DNA from: Pandoraea thiooxydans
Lineage (GTDB): Bacteria > Pseudomonadota > Gammaproteobacteria > Burkholderiales > Burkholderiaceae
Direction: 5' to 3'
Assembly (NCBI RefSeq): GCF_001931675.1
Contig: NZ_CP014839.1
Location: forward strand, 682,001-746,000
DNA length: 64,000 nt
The notes under the pieces were generated by a model. That model was not told the DNA's origin, did not search any database, and was given only the letters and a program-made list of their open reading frames with translations. The position numbers and the translations under genes were made by a program. This document shows, piece after piece, positions 1-8,189 of this stretch; position 1 is the first letter of the stretch, and every line of letters starts with the position of its first letter.

Positions 1-2
1 CG

Positions 3-947
3 ATTCGCAAACTGTGGCCGGCCCTGACGGTGGCGGGCGGCAGCTTCGCGCTGGCGCAGTTCGTTTCGTCCAACTTCATCAGCTACCAATTGACCGACGT
101 GCTGGCCTCGATGACCTCGCTGATCATCACCATCGCGTTCCTCAAGGTATGGTCGCCGGAGCCTGATCCCCAATACCATATCGATCGTCCCGCGCGCGCC
201 GCTGGCACGCCGAAGATCGGTTATGGCGGCTGGCTGCCCTGGGTGGTCATTACGGTCGTCGTGATTTTCTGGGTCTACGCCAAGATTTCCGGGATCGGTG
301 AAGCCAAACTGCCGTGGCCGGGGCTCAACCAGCAAGTATTCATTACGCTGTACAACAAGCCTTATGGCGCCGTCTGGGGCTTCCAGCCGCTTGGCACGGG
401 AACCGCGATTCTGCTGGCTGCGGTGATCACTTCCTTCCTGGTGAAGCTCTCCGTCAAGGACTTCCTGGCGTCGCTGTGGGATGCCTGGGTGCAGATCCGC
501 ATCGCCGTGCTGACGGTGTGCATGATCGTCGGCCTGGCATTCCTGCTCAACTACTCGGGCATCAGCTATACGCTGGGTATGGGGGTCGCATCGGTCGGAG
601 CGCTCTTCCCGCTGGTTTCGGCGTTCCTCGGCTGGGTGGCGGTTTTCCTGTCGGGCAGCGACACCTCGGGCAACGCACTGTTCGGCAACCTGCAGGTCGT
701 GGCTGCCAAGCAACTGGGCTTCGATCCGGTCTTGATGGCGGCGACCAACTCGTCGGGCGGTGTGATGGGCAAGATGATTTCCCCGCAGAACATCGCAACG
801 GGCGTGTCCACCACCGGCTTGCGCGGTCACGAAGGTGTGGTGTTCGCCCGTACCTTCAAGCACAGCGTTTTCCTGACCTTGTTGCTCGGGGTTGTGGTCT
901 ACTTGCAGCAACACGTGCTGAGTTGGATGATTCCGCATCTGCATTGA
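3..947 (+). CDS. lldP: L-lactate permease, C-terminal part (5' end outside window)
   Basis: Cytoplasmic-membrane lactate/glycolate permease of the LctP family, importing L-lactate by proton symport. Only the last 314 residues are present; full-length members are about 550 residues, so the reading frame continues upstream of base 1. Several long hydrophobic helices are visible. The polar segments GSDTSGNALFGN and SSGGVMGKMISPQNIA, near residues 210-255 of the visible part, are typical of the family's C-terminal half. The frame ends with a final hydrophobic helix and TGA. A strong hairpin with a T-run follows 47 bases later, so this is the last gene of its transcript. Family assignment is firm. 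Substrate (lactate versus glycolate) is inferred from the family. Confidence 0.93.
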   Translation: MRKLWPALTVAGGSFALAQFVSSNFISYQLTDVLASMTSLIITIAFLKVWSPEPDPQYHIDRPARAAGTPKIGYGGWLPWVVITVVVIFWVYAKISGIGEAKLPWPGLNQQVFITLYNKPYGAVWGFQPLGTGTAILLAAVITSFLVKLSVKDFLASLWDAWVQIRIAVLTVCMIVGLAFLLNYSGISYTLGMGVASVGALFPLVSAFLGWVAVFLSGSDTSGNALFGNLQVVAAKQLGFDPVLMAATNSSGGVMGKMISPQNIATGVSTTGLRGHEGVVFARTFKHSVFLTLLLGVVVYLQQHVLSWMIPHLH

Positions 948-993
948 TGCGAGCGCCGGGATAGGAATAGACGCTTAACCCGGGTGTTGCAGA

Positions 994-1036
994 TTGGCGG
1001 ATGGCTGCCTGGCGGCCATCCGCCAAAGCTGTTTTT
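994..1036 (+). terminator. Rho-independent terminator after the lactate permease gene
   Basis: A perfect 11-bp inverted repeat (994-1004 with 1016-1026, arm TTGGCGGATGG) encloses an 11-base loop. A five-base T-run follows at 1032-1036. It lies 47 bases after the permease stop codon and before the next start at 1152. Confidence 0.75.
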
Positions 1037-1151
1037 AGCGACGCAAAAAGGCATCGCCGCTTGTCCCGATGCGCGTGGCATACTTGGCCAACCCACTTGA
1101 AATGACCGCGACACGCCGCCGTACGCAGGGCGTCGCGGTTTCCTCTGGACG

Positions 1152-2066
1152 ATGAGCAAAACCGGTCAGTCTTCTTCCATCTCTTCGCCCGGCGCCCTGC
1201 ATGGCGTCAAACCGCTCTGGCTGAAGTCGGCGCCGTTCATATTCCTGCTGCTGTGGTCCGCCGGCTTCACCATCGCCAAGATCGGTCTGGCCTATGTGAA
1301 CCCGCTGACCTTTTTGGTGCTGCGCTATGCGCTGGTGCTGCTGGTGCTGCTGCCGTTGCTGGTGGTGTTGCGCCCGCCCTGGCCGAAGACCGCGGCAGCG
1401 TGGCGACATCTGGCGGTAGTGGGCCTGCTGATTCAGGCGGGCTATTTCAGTCTGTTCAATCTGGCGCTGCGCTTTGGCGCATCGGTCGGTGGCGTCGCCC
1501 TGATCGTTTCGCTGCAGCCGATTCTGGTGGCGTTACTGGTGCCCTACATGAGCAACGAACGAATCAGCAAGACGCGCTGGTTCGGTCTCGGATTGGGCCT
1601 CGTAGGCGCCGCGCTGGTGATCCTCGCGCGCTCGGCCATCGAGGCGACATCAGTGGCCGGCATTCTGTGCGCGTTGCTGGCGCTGGCCTGCATCACGGCC
1701 GGCACGCTCTATGAAAAGCGCTTTGGCTCACCGCATCATCCGGTGGTCGCCAACGCCGTGCAATATGCGGTCGGCCTGCTGGTGGTGTTGCCGCTGGCCT
1801 GGGCCTTCGAGCCGATGCAGGTGCGCTGGAGCGGCCCGTTGATTCTGTCGCTGGCTTACCTGGTGCTCGCCAATTCGTTGATCGCCATCAGCCTGCTGCT
1901 GGTCATGATCCGGCATGGCGAGGCGTCGCGCGTGTCGGCATTGTTCTTCCTGGTGCCGCCCGCGGCCGCGTTGATCGCGTGGCTGATGATCGGCGAGCAC
2001 ATGCCGCCGCTGGCGTGGATCGGCATGGGCGTGGCCGGGCTTGGCGTGGCACTGACGCGGCGCTAG
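1152..2066 (+). CDS. EamA/DMT-family inner-membrane transporter
   Basis: A 304-residue protein with about ten hydrophobic helices arranged as two EamA repeats (roughly residues 20-150 and 165-300), the architecture of drug/metabolite exporters such as RhtA and YdcZ relatives. The substrate cannot be read from the sequence; amino acids or other small metabolites are typical of the family. The ATG at 1152 was taken because the hydrophobic first helix begins shortly after a short polar N-terminus; the ribosome binding site in front is weak. The stop codon overlaps the stop of the convergent upp gene in a shared CTAG, so the two genes end back to back with no spacer. Confidence 0.85.
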   Translation: MSKTGQSSSISSPGALHGVKPLWLKSAPFIFLLLWSAGFTIAKIGLAYVNPLTFLVLRYALVLLVLLPLLVVLRPPWPKTAAAWRHLAVVGLLIQAGYFSLFNLALRFGASVGGVALIVSLQPILVALLVPYMSNERISKTRWFGLGLGLVGAALVILARSAIEATSVAGILCALLALACITAGTLYEKRFGSPHHPVVANAVQYAVGLLVVLPLAWAFEPMQVRWSGPLILSLAYLVLANSLIAISLLLVMIRHGEASRVSALFFLVPPAAALIAWLMIGEHMPPLAWIGMGVAGLGVALTRR

Positions 2067-2713
2067 TTCTTGGTGCCGAACAGGCGATCCCCCGCATCTC
2101 CCAGTCCGGGCACGATGTAGGCATGCTCATCGAGCCGTTCGTCGAGCGACGCCACGTAGAGTTTGACGCGCGGATGCGCGGCGTGAAACACCGTGACGCC
2201 TTCCGGTGCGGCCACCAGGGCCAGGAACAGAATGGCTTCGTCGCTGACGCCGCGCTTCTTGAGCACATCCACCGCATGCACGGCGGAATTGCCGGTGGCC
2301 ACCATCGGATCGCACAGGATGAAAACGCGCTCGGCCAGATCGGGCAGCCGCACCAGATACTCGACCGGCCGGTGGTTGTCGTCGCGATATACGCCGATAT
2401 GACCGACCCGCGCCGACGGCACCAGATCGAGCAGGCCGTCGCTCATGCCGATGCCGGCGCGCAGCACCGGCACGATCGCCAGCTTCTTGCCGGCAATGAC
2501 CGGCGCATCCATCGGCACCAGCGGTGTCTCGATGCGCTCCGTGGTCAGCGGCAGATCGCGCGTGATTTCATAGCCCATGAGCAGCGTGATTTCGCGCAGC
2601 AGGTCGCGGAAGGTGCGTGTCGAGGTTTCCTTGTCCCGCATATGCGACAGCTTGTGCTGGATCAGCGGATGGTCGCAGATAAAGAGGTTCGGAAAGCGGG
2701 AGTCTTGTTTCAT
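2063..2713 (-). CDS. upp: Uracil phosphoribosyltransferase
   Basis: Cytosolic pyrimidine-salvage enzyme that converts uracil and PRPP to UMP. The 216-residue length equals the usual Upp size when translation starts at the ATG at 2713 (MKQDSRFP). An open frame continues upstream but is not family-like. The PRPP-binding signature [12 protein letters not shown] lies near residues 130-142, and the uracil-binding C-terminal region [17 protein letters not shown] is intact. It reads away from the SDR gene at 2966 and converges on the EamA gene. Assignment is secure. Confidence 0.97.
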   Translation of the reverse strand: MKQDSRFPNLFICDHPLIQHKLSHMRDKETSTRTFRDLLREITLLMGYEITRDLPLTTERIETPLVPMDAPVIAGKKLAIVPVLRAGIGMSDGLLDLVPSARVGHIGVYRDDNHRPVEYLVRLPDLAERVFILCDPMVATGNSAVHAVDVLKKRGVSDEAILFLALVAAPEGVTVFHAAHPRVKLYVASLDERLDEHAYIVPGLGDAGDRLFGTKN

Positions 2714-2965
2714 GGCGAGGGGCACGCAAAAAAGGGCACAGGGGCAAGGTGGCGAACCGGTTCGTCGCCGTGGGCCGATTTTAGCCCAACCCCGGCGGGC
2801 CGCCCAGCGTGCGCTCGGCGCGTTTGCCGGGATTCCCTTAGAATTTGCCGGGCAGGCACGCGAGTCCACGGGTTGTCGGCAGTCGCCGGGTCGCTGGTCG
2901 ATCCGACGGGGCGCCCGAAGAGCGCGCTTACGAGACATTTTCGCAAAGGGCAAAGGGTTAGACCG

Positions 2966-3745
2966 ATGAAACTCGATATCGAAGGCAAGCGCGCATTGGT
3001 GTGCGGCGCCAGCAAAGGCCTGGGGCGCGGCTGCGCAGAGGCGCTCGCAGCCGAAGGCGTGCAGGTCACGATCGTCGCGCGCACTGCCGCCACGCTAGAG
3101 GCGGCGGCCGCCGAGATACGGGCGCGCCATGGCGTGCCGGTCACCGCCGTGGCGTGCGATATCACCACGCCCGAGGGGCGCGCTGCGGCGCTGGCGGCGT
3201 GTGGCGAGCCGGACATCGTGGTGACCAACGCGGGCGGGCCGCCCCCGGGCGACTTTCGCGACTGGACGCGCGACGATTGGATTCGTGCGCTGGACGCCAA
3301 TATGCTGAGCCCGATCGAATTGATCAAGGCGACCGTCGACGGCATGATCTCGCGCCGCTTCGGGCGCATCGTCAATATCACCAGTTCCTCGGTCAAGGCG
3401 CCGATCGAGATTCTCGGGCTGTCCAATGGCGCCCGCTCGGGGCTGACCGGCTTCGTCGCCGGGCTCGCCCGCAAGACCGTGGCGCACAACGTGACGATCA
3501 ACAACCTGCTGCCCGGACAATTCGACACCGATCGCCTGGCGGCCACGCTCGCCGCGCGGGCCCGGCGCGAGGGCATTGCCCCGGACGAAATTCGTGCGCA
3601 CAGCGCGAGCCGCATTCCCGCACAGCGCTTCGGCACGCCCGAGGAATTCGGCGCAATGTGCGCGTTTCTGTGCAGCGCGCATGCCGGGTATTTCACCGGG
3701 CAGAACGTGCTGCTCGACGGCGGCGCTTATCCCGGTACGTTCTAG
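2966..3745 (+). CDS. SDR-family oxidoreductase with atypical active site
   Basis: A 259-residue Rossmann-fold protein of the short-chain dehydrogenase/reductase superfamily, resembling 3-oxoacyl-ACP-reductase-like members. The cofactor glycine motif GASKGLGRG sits near residues 13-21, the NAG motif near 88-91, and the ITSSS serine region near 139. Where classical SDRs carry YxxxK, this protein reads [14 protein letters not shown], so both the tyrosine and the lysine are missing. A known BKR-like SDR subgroup shows the same substitution. Its chemistry is therefore unclear and may not be standard hydride transfer. The ATG at 2966 was chosen because the Rossmann strand begins at once; the longer upstream frame is antisense to upp. 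The quinone reductase gene follows 60 bases later on the same strand. Confidence 0.85.
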   Translation: MKLDIEGKRALVCGASKGLGRGCAEALAAEGVQVTIVARTAATLEAAAAEIRARHGVPVTAVACDITTPEGRAAALAACGEPDIVVTNAGGPPPGDFRDWTRDDWIRALDANMLSPIELIKATVDGMISRRFGRIVNITSSSVKAPIEILGLSNGARSGLTGFVAGLARKTVAHNVTINNLLPGQFDTDRLAATLAARARREGIAPDEIRAHSASRIPAQRFGTPEEFGAMCAFLCSAHAGYFTGQNVLLDGGAYPGTF

Positions 3746-3805
3746 CGGCCGGCGCCATGAATTTTCGATTCCCACATTTACCCATGCAAACAGCGAGGAG
3801 CGAAT

Positions 3806-4780
3806 ATGAGCAAAGCCATTCGAATCCATGAGACCGGCGGGCCCGAAGTCATGCAATATGTCGACGTCGAGGTCGGCGAGCCGGGGCCGGGCGAGGCCCG
3901 CGTGCGGCATCATGCGGTCGGACTGAACTACATCGACGTTTATTTCCGGACCGGCCTGTATCCGCAACCGCTGCCCGCCGGCCTGGGCATGGAAGGCGCG
4001 GGCGTGGTCGAGGCGGTCGGCGAGGGCGTGAGCCACGTCAAGGTGGGCGATCGCGTCGCCTACGCCGGCCGGCCGCCGGGCGCCTATGCGCAAGTGCGGG
4101 TGATGCCCGCCGCGTTCCTGGTGGTACTGCCCGACGCCCTGTCGTTCGAGCAGGGCGCGGCCATGATGCTGCAGGGCATGACGGCGCAGTACCTGTTGCG
4201 CCGTACCTATCCGGTCAAGGCGGGCGACACGATCCTGATTCACGCGGCCGCGGGCGGCGTGGGCCTGATCGCTTGCCAATGGGCCAAGGCGCTGGGTGCG
4301 ACCGTGATCGGCACGGTTGGCTCGGACGCCAAGGCCGAACTGGCGAAGGCCAATGGCTGCGATCATCCCATCGTGTACACGCGCGAGAACTTCGTCGAGC
4401 GCGTCAAGGAAATCACCCGTGGCGAGGGCGTGCCGGTGGTCTATGACTCGATTGGCAAGGATACTTATATCGGTTCGCTGGATTGCCTGCGCCCGCTCGG
4501 CATGATGGTGAGTTTCGGCAGCGCCTCCGGCCCGCTCGATCCCATCAACGTGCCGGATCTGGTGTCGAGGGGATCGTTGTTTTTCACGCGACCGACGCTG
4601 TTTTCGTACATCGCCAAGCGCGCCGATCTGGAGAGGACCGCGCAGGATCTGTTCGACGTGGTGGTCGACGGCAAAGTGAAAATCGAAATCAACCAGCGCT
4701 ATGCGTTGGCCGACGCTGCGCAGGCGCACCGGGATCTGGAGGGCCGCAAGACCACTGGGTCGACGATCCTGCTGCCTTGA
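3806..4780 (+). CDS. qor: NADPH:quinone oxidoreductase, zinc-free MDR family
   Basis: A 324-residue medium-chain dehydrogenase/reductase of the quinone oxidoreductase type, a cytosolic enzyme reducing quinones with NADPH. The N-terminal GroES-like domain covers about residues 1-120. The nucleotide-binding motif HAAAGGVGLIACQWAK lies near residues 149-164. No structural zinc Cys cluster is present, as expected for Qor. Length is normal (E. coli Qor is 327). A GAGGAG-type ribosome binding site lies just before the ATG. It follows the SDR gene by 60 bases and may be cotranscribed with it. Confidence 0.92.
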   Translation: MSKAIRIHETGGPEVMQYVDVEVGEPGPGEARVRHHAVGLNYIDVYFRTGLYPQPLPAGLGMEGAGVVEAVGEGVSHVKVGDRVAYAGRPPGAYAQVRVMPAAFLVVLPDALSFEQGAAMMLQGMTAQYLLRRTYPVKAGDTILIHAAAGGVGLIACQWAKALGATVIGTVGSDAKAELAKANGCDHPIVYTRENFVERVKEITRGEGVPVVYDSIGKDTYIGSLDCLRPLGMMVSFGSASGPLDPINVPDLVSRGSLFFTRPTLFSYIAKRADLERTAQDLFDVVVDGKVKIEINQRYALADAAQAHRDLEGRKTTGSTILLP

Positions 4781-4813
4781 GTCCGCCGCGAACCCTGCGG
4801 CGCCGCGCTTGCT

Positions 4814-5119
4814 TCAGGCGCGCGGCGCGATGCCTGCCTGTTGCTGCGCGGCGCGCAGCACATGGCGTGGCAGCAGTTTGAGCAGCCAGTGCACGGCCAA
4901 GGCGATGACGATGACGTCGTCCACCACGCCGATCACTGGCATCAGCACCGAGATGGGATCGAACGGCCACACCGCATACAGTGCCAGTGCAGCCATCGCG
5001 GGCCACAGCCAGCGTGGCCGGTCAGGGTGCCGCAAGGCATGCCAAAGCACGCGAAAATCCGTTCTGGCCAGACGCCAGAGCCGCGAAATCCGCGAGAGCC
5101 GCAACATCGGAATACGCAT
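4814..5119 (-). CDS. YkvA/DUF1232-family small membrane protein
   Basis: A 101-residue protein with a basic amphipathic N-terminus (about residues 1-37) and two hydrophobic stretches. It contains the DUF1232 core WPFDPISVLMPVIGVVDD near residues 50-67, equivalent to the SPIDLIPDxIPxxGxxDD pattern of the family. Function in this family is unknown. The start at 5119 is supported by GAGGAAC seven bases upstream; a longer open frame extends to 5386 but lacks family similarity. It is transcribed away from the amidotransferase-like gene at 5322 and converges on the quinone reductase. Confidence 0.85.
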   Translation of the reverse strand: MRIPMLRLSRISRLWRLARTDFRVLWHALRHPDRPRWLWPAMAALALYAVWPFDPISVLMPVIGVVDDVIVIALAVHWLLKLLPRHVLRAAQQQAGIAPRA

Positions 5120-5321
5120 CGTTGTTCCTCGCTCGCGTGGTTGGGCGCACGTTGGTGCGCCGTACGTGATACTTCCGCTAGATATACCAGACCTGCCCGC
5201 GCTCGTGTGTGTTGGCGCCACACCGGGCCGCAGCCCTGCGAATTGCCCTGCCGCCCCGCTCGGAGGATAATTCCCGCAGCCCCGCGGTCTATCCCGATGC
5301 CCTGGACTCCCGATATTCGCC

Positions 5322-6464
5322 ATGACAGACTCCCAAGACCCCAAGCAGCCCCAAACGCCTTCCCAACCCGCGCCGCCGTCGGCCACGCCATCCGAGGTCG
5401 ATCCGGCAAGCGCGCATATCGCCAGCGATCATCCGGTGCCTCCGCCGATCCAGGGGGCCGAGTCCAATGAGCCGCCATCGCGCGTGGCGCACCCCGCCGG
5501 CGCAGAGCCGCCTTCAGAGCCGCCCCCTGCGCAGCCGTCTAACCCCGCCGAGGCCCCGGGCGGCAGCGGCGGCAATACCGGCATGCCGTCGTATCTGTCT
5601 TCGGCCGACACGCCGCTGGGGGTGCTGCGCCGCATCGTGACGGCGCGCTTTCGCGCCTGGTATGACCGGGCTGGACAGCGCATCACACAGCGCACGCTCA
5701 AGATCGGCATCTCGGCGCGCATCTTCCACCCCGAGCCAGGTTCAAAGGGGTTGCGCAGCAAGACGCTGCAATATCTCGAAGAGTCGATCGCGCACTGGGT
5801 CATGTCGCGCGACGTGCTCGTGTTCATGATCCCGACGGTCGACACGCAAGGGTTGCTGCATCCGAGCCATATAAGGCTGCGCGATTATGCCAAGCATCTC
5901 GATGGGTTGGTCTTGCAGGGCGGCGCCGATGTCTCGCCGCAGAGTTACTCGGAAGTGGCCACGCGCCACGAGTGGCAAGGCGATCGCATGCGCGATATGT
6001 ACGAACTGGAACTGCTGCACGAATTCATCGATGCGGGCAAGCCGGTCCTCGGCGTGTGCCGCGGCTGTCAATTGATCAACGTCGCGTTCGGCGGCACGCT
6101 CTATCAGGACATTCAAACCGAATTGCCCGACGCGATCCCGCACGTCAACGAGCAGTACGACGCCAATCGTCACACGCTGTCGTTCCCGGAGGGTTCGTCG
6201 CTCAAGGCGATGCTCGCGGCGCAGGGCACACCGATCGTCAACTCGATCCACCATCAGTCGGTCAGGACGCTGGGGCGCGATCTGTCGGTCGAGGCGATCA
6301 GCGCCGAAGACGGTGTGATCGAGGCGATTCGTCACCGCAAGTCGCCGTTCGTGGTGGGATTGCAATGGCATCCGGAGTTTCACCGGGCCGGCGGGCCCGA
6401 ACTGCTCGATTGCACTCCGGTACTCGATACGTTTTTGCGCGCGGCCCGCGAGACGCGATTCTAG
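5322..6464 (+). CDS. Gamma-glutamyl-gamma-aminobutyrate hydrolase family protein (peptidase C26)
   Basis: A 380-residue class I glutamine amidotransferase-like hydrolase related to PuuD, which cleaves gamma-glutamyl amides such as gamma-Glu-GABA in putrescine catabolism. The nucleophile elbow GVCRGCQ places the catalytic Cys at about residue 246, and WHPEF places His and Glu at about 350 and 352. The first ~95 residues are a Pro/Ser/Ala/Glu-rich disordered extension absent from E. coli PuuD (about 254 residues). No other putrescine genes are nearby, so the substrate is uncertain. A bidirectional terminator follows the stop codon. Confidence 0.85.
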   Translation: MTDSQDPKQPQTPSQPAPPSATPSEVDPASAHIASDHPVPPPIQGAESNEPPSRVAHPAGAEPPSEPPPAQPSNPAEAPGGSGGNTGMPSYLSSADTPLGVLRRIVTARFRAWYDRAGQRITQRTLKIGISARIFHPEPGSKGLRSKTLQYLEESIAHWVMSRDVLVFMIPTVDTQGLLHPSHIRLRDYAKHLDGLVLQGGADVSPQSYSEVATRHEWQGDRMRDMYELELLHEFIDAGKPVLGVCRGCQLINVAFGGTLYQDIQTELPDAIPHVNEQYDANRHTLSFPEGSSLKAMLAAQGTPIVNSIHHQSVRTLGRDLSVEAISAEDGVIEAIRHRKSPFVVGLQWHPEFHRAGGPELLDCTPVLDTFLRAARETRF

Positions 6465-6493
6465 TTCTCCGCCGGTTTTTTCGCAGGCCAAAG

Positions 6494-6522
6494 AAAAAGG
6501 CACCGTTTTGCGGTGCCTTTTT
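6494..6522. terminator. Bidirectional Rho-independent terminator
   Basis: A perfect 12-bp inverted repeat (6494-6505 with 6511-6522, arm AAAAAGGCACCG) has a five-base loop and A/T tracts on both sides, so it can end transcripts from either strand. It separates the convergent hydrolase and porin genes. Confidence 0.88.
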
Positions 6523-6542
6523 CACATCAGCCTGCCGAGCGC

Positions 6543-7691
6543 TTAGAAGCGGTGGCGAATGCCGGTGCCGACCATCACCTGCGAGTCTGTCGAGGAGACG
6601 CCGCCTGCGCCGTTGATCGCGGCGTTCAGGCCAGTGCCATCGTTATCGGCGACCTTCTGGTAGGTGCCTTCCAGGTACACATCGGTACGTTTGGACAAGT
6701 GGTAGTCGGCCTGCAGCGTTACGGTATGCCATTTCGGCTTCTTGCCGGTGGCATCGAGCTTGCCGTCGGTGAACGTGTAGGCGCCGGCCAGCGATACTGC
6801 CGGAGTCAGCGCATACTTGGCGTTGATTTCATAGTTGTCGAACCGCACGCCCTGACCGTTGAAGCCGCTGATCGCGGTGCTGTTGAAGTTCGCCGACGCG
6901 ACGTTATCCAACTGCGTGTGAGTCCACACCAGACCGACGGTGGCCGGGCCGAAGGCATAGCTGCCGCCGACGCCGAACACGCGCTGACGCGAGGCGAGGA
7001 AAATCGCGTCGCCCGAGCTGGTCGACGAATCGAGTGCGCCGCCGGCGAGATTGCCGTTGCCGCGATTGATCTGCAAATACGCCGCAGCCAGGCTCAACGG
7101 GCCGTTGTTGTAGGAAGTGCCAAAGCTGTAGGCGCGATTGTCGGAGAAGCCGCCGGCTTTGTTGGAGAAGCCGTACAGGGCGCCGAAGCTCAGGCCGTTG
7201 TAATTGACGCTCGAGTACTTGACCGAGTTGTTGATGCGGAACGAATTGTTGGTGTTGTCGTTGTCATACGGGTGCGAAGCCATGACACCGCCGTACCCGC
7301 TGCCGTTGAGCGTCAGGGGTGCGAGATAGTCGACCACGGAGTCGTACTGACGACCGATCGTGAGCGTGCCGAACTGTGCGCTGCTCAGGCCGACATAAGC
7401 CTGACGGCCGAACTCGCGGCCGCCCTGGCCCAGTTTGCCATTCGCGATATTGAAGCCGTTTTCCAATTTGAAGACGGCTTTCAGGCCATTGCCCAGATCT
7501 TCGGAGCCTTCCAGGCCCCAACGGCTGCCATTGACCATGCCGCTGGCGGCGGCCCAGTTGCTGTTGCCGCCCGAGTTGTTCACATAGGCCACGCCGGCAT
7601 CGATCAAGCCATACAACGCCACGCTGCTTTGCGCTTGTGCAGCAGCGGAGAACGCACCGAGGGCCGCGAGCGCGAAGAGGGTTTTTTTCAT
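6543..7691 (-). CDS. Gram-negative trimeric porin (Burkholderia type)
   Basis: A 382-residue outer-membrane general porin. A classical signal peptide MKKTLFALAALGAFSAAAQA is followed by QSSVALYGLIDAG, the usual first beta-strand of betaproteobacterial porins. Alternating beta-strands and Gly/Asn-rich loops continue to a C-terminal aromatic residue (GIRHRF), the outer-membrane assembly signal. Length fits a 16-stranded porin. A GGAG ribosome binding site lies about eight bases before the ATG. The 492-base region upstream is unusually AT-rich and contains the candidate small RNA on the other strand. Confidence 0.95.
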   Translation of the reverse strand: MKKTLFALAALGAFSAAAQAQSSVALYGLIDAGVAYVNNSGGNSNWAAASGMVNGSRWGLEGSEDLGNGLKAVFKLENGFNIANGKLGQGGREFGRQAYVGLSSAQFGTLTIGRQYDSVVDYLAPLTLNGSGYGGVMASHPYDNDNTNNSFRINNSVKYSSVNYNGLSFGALYGFSNKAGGFSDNRAYSFGTSYNNGPLSLAAAYLQINRGNGNLAGGALDSSTSSGDAIFLASRQRVFGVGGSYAFGPATVGLVWTHTQLDNVASANFNSTAISGFNGQGVRFDNYEINAKYALTPAVSLAGAYTFTDGKLDATGKKPKWHTVTLQADYHLSKRTDVYLEGTYQKVADNDGTGLNAAINGAGGVSSTDSQVMVGTGIRHRF

Positions 7692-8100
7692 GTGTTTGCT
7701 CCAGTGAAGTATTGCAGATGTTCAAACTTTTACGAATACATAATCACGCGGAACAGGACGCGTGGCCGGGGCTGTTGTCGATTGCACCGGCACGGCGGCC
7801 TGCGACAGCACCGCCCTGTTCAGTTGACAGCCACGAGTGTAGGGGCGGGGGTCTTTTGCATATATCGCGGTTCTCGCAATAATTTGTTGCTGAAAATGAA
7901 AGAATTTTTTCTTGCCGTCTAACCTGTTGTGGCAAAAGAAATTTTTTGAGATGAAAAATATGAGTAGGATGGCGAAGCAAATATTTGTTGCGAACCAGCC
8001 ACACGGAAACCCGCGCCGCAGAAAGGGGCGGCATGCTTTATTGCGCCAACCGGAATAATGCATTGCAGCGAATGCTGATAATGAAATCGGGCAGCCGCCC

Positions 8101-8106
8101 TATACT
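8101..8106 (+). promoter_or_regulatory. Candidate -10 element of an intergenic small RNA
   Basis: TATACT matches the sigma-70 -10 consensus at five of six positions. It lies in the 492-base gap between the divergent porin and EamA genes, pointing at a hairpin plus terminator on the plus strand. No good -35 hexamer is seen at 16-18 bases, so the promoter is only moderately supported. Confidence 0.45.
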
Positions 8107-8112
8107 ACGTTC

Positions 8113-8186
8113 CGCGAGAGGTTGACTTTTGCATTGAGTGAAAAGTCTCCAAACCTTGGCGCGGCCCTTGGGCCGCGCCTTTTTTA
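8113..8186 (+). ncRNA. Candidate small RNA, about 75 nt, with its own terminator
   Basis: No gene on the plus strand accounts for the strong terminator at 8158-8189. The stretch in front of it folds well: 8119-8130 (AGGTTGACTTTT) pairs with 8141-8147 and 8152-8156, leaving a four-base bulge and a ten-base loop. The terminator stem and U-tract follow directly. A TATACT -10 element ends seven bases before the predicted 5' end. This arrangement (promoter, stem-loop, terminator, no ORF) is typical of trans-acting or porin-associated sRNAs. The remainder of the gap, 7692-8100, is AT-rich and holds the porin promoter side; no coding region was recognised there. Ends are predicted only. Confidence 0.5.
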
Positions 8187-8189
8187 TTT
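8158..8189 (+). terminator. Strong Rho-independent terminator with no upstream protein gene
   Basis: GGCGCGGCCC (8158-8167) pairs with GGGCCGCGCC (8170-8179) and is followed by TTTTTTATTT. The T-tract overlaps the stop codon of the minus-strand EamA gene. As a plus-strand terminator it can only serve a transcript starting in the preceding intergenic region. Confidence 0.8.

Noticed and set aside
1979-2965. N-terminal extension of the SDR frame back to 1979
   Set aside because: This part is antisense to upp and not SDR-like; the Rossmann strand begins at the ATG at 2966.
7866-7960. Possible regulatory hairpin in the AT-rich porin upstream region (TTCTTGCC...GGCAAAAGAA)
   Set aside because: The pairing needs a two-base bulge and a long loop, so it is too weak to report as a feature.
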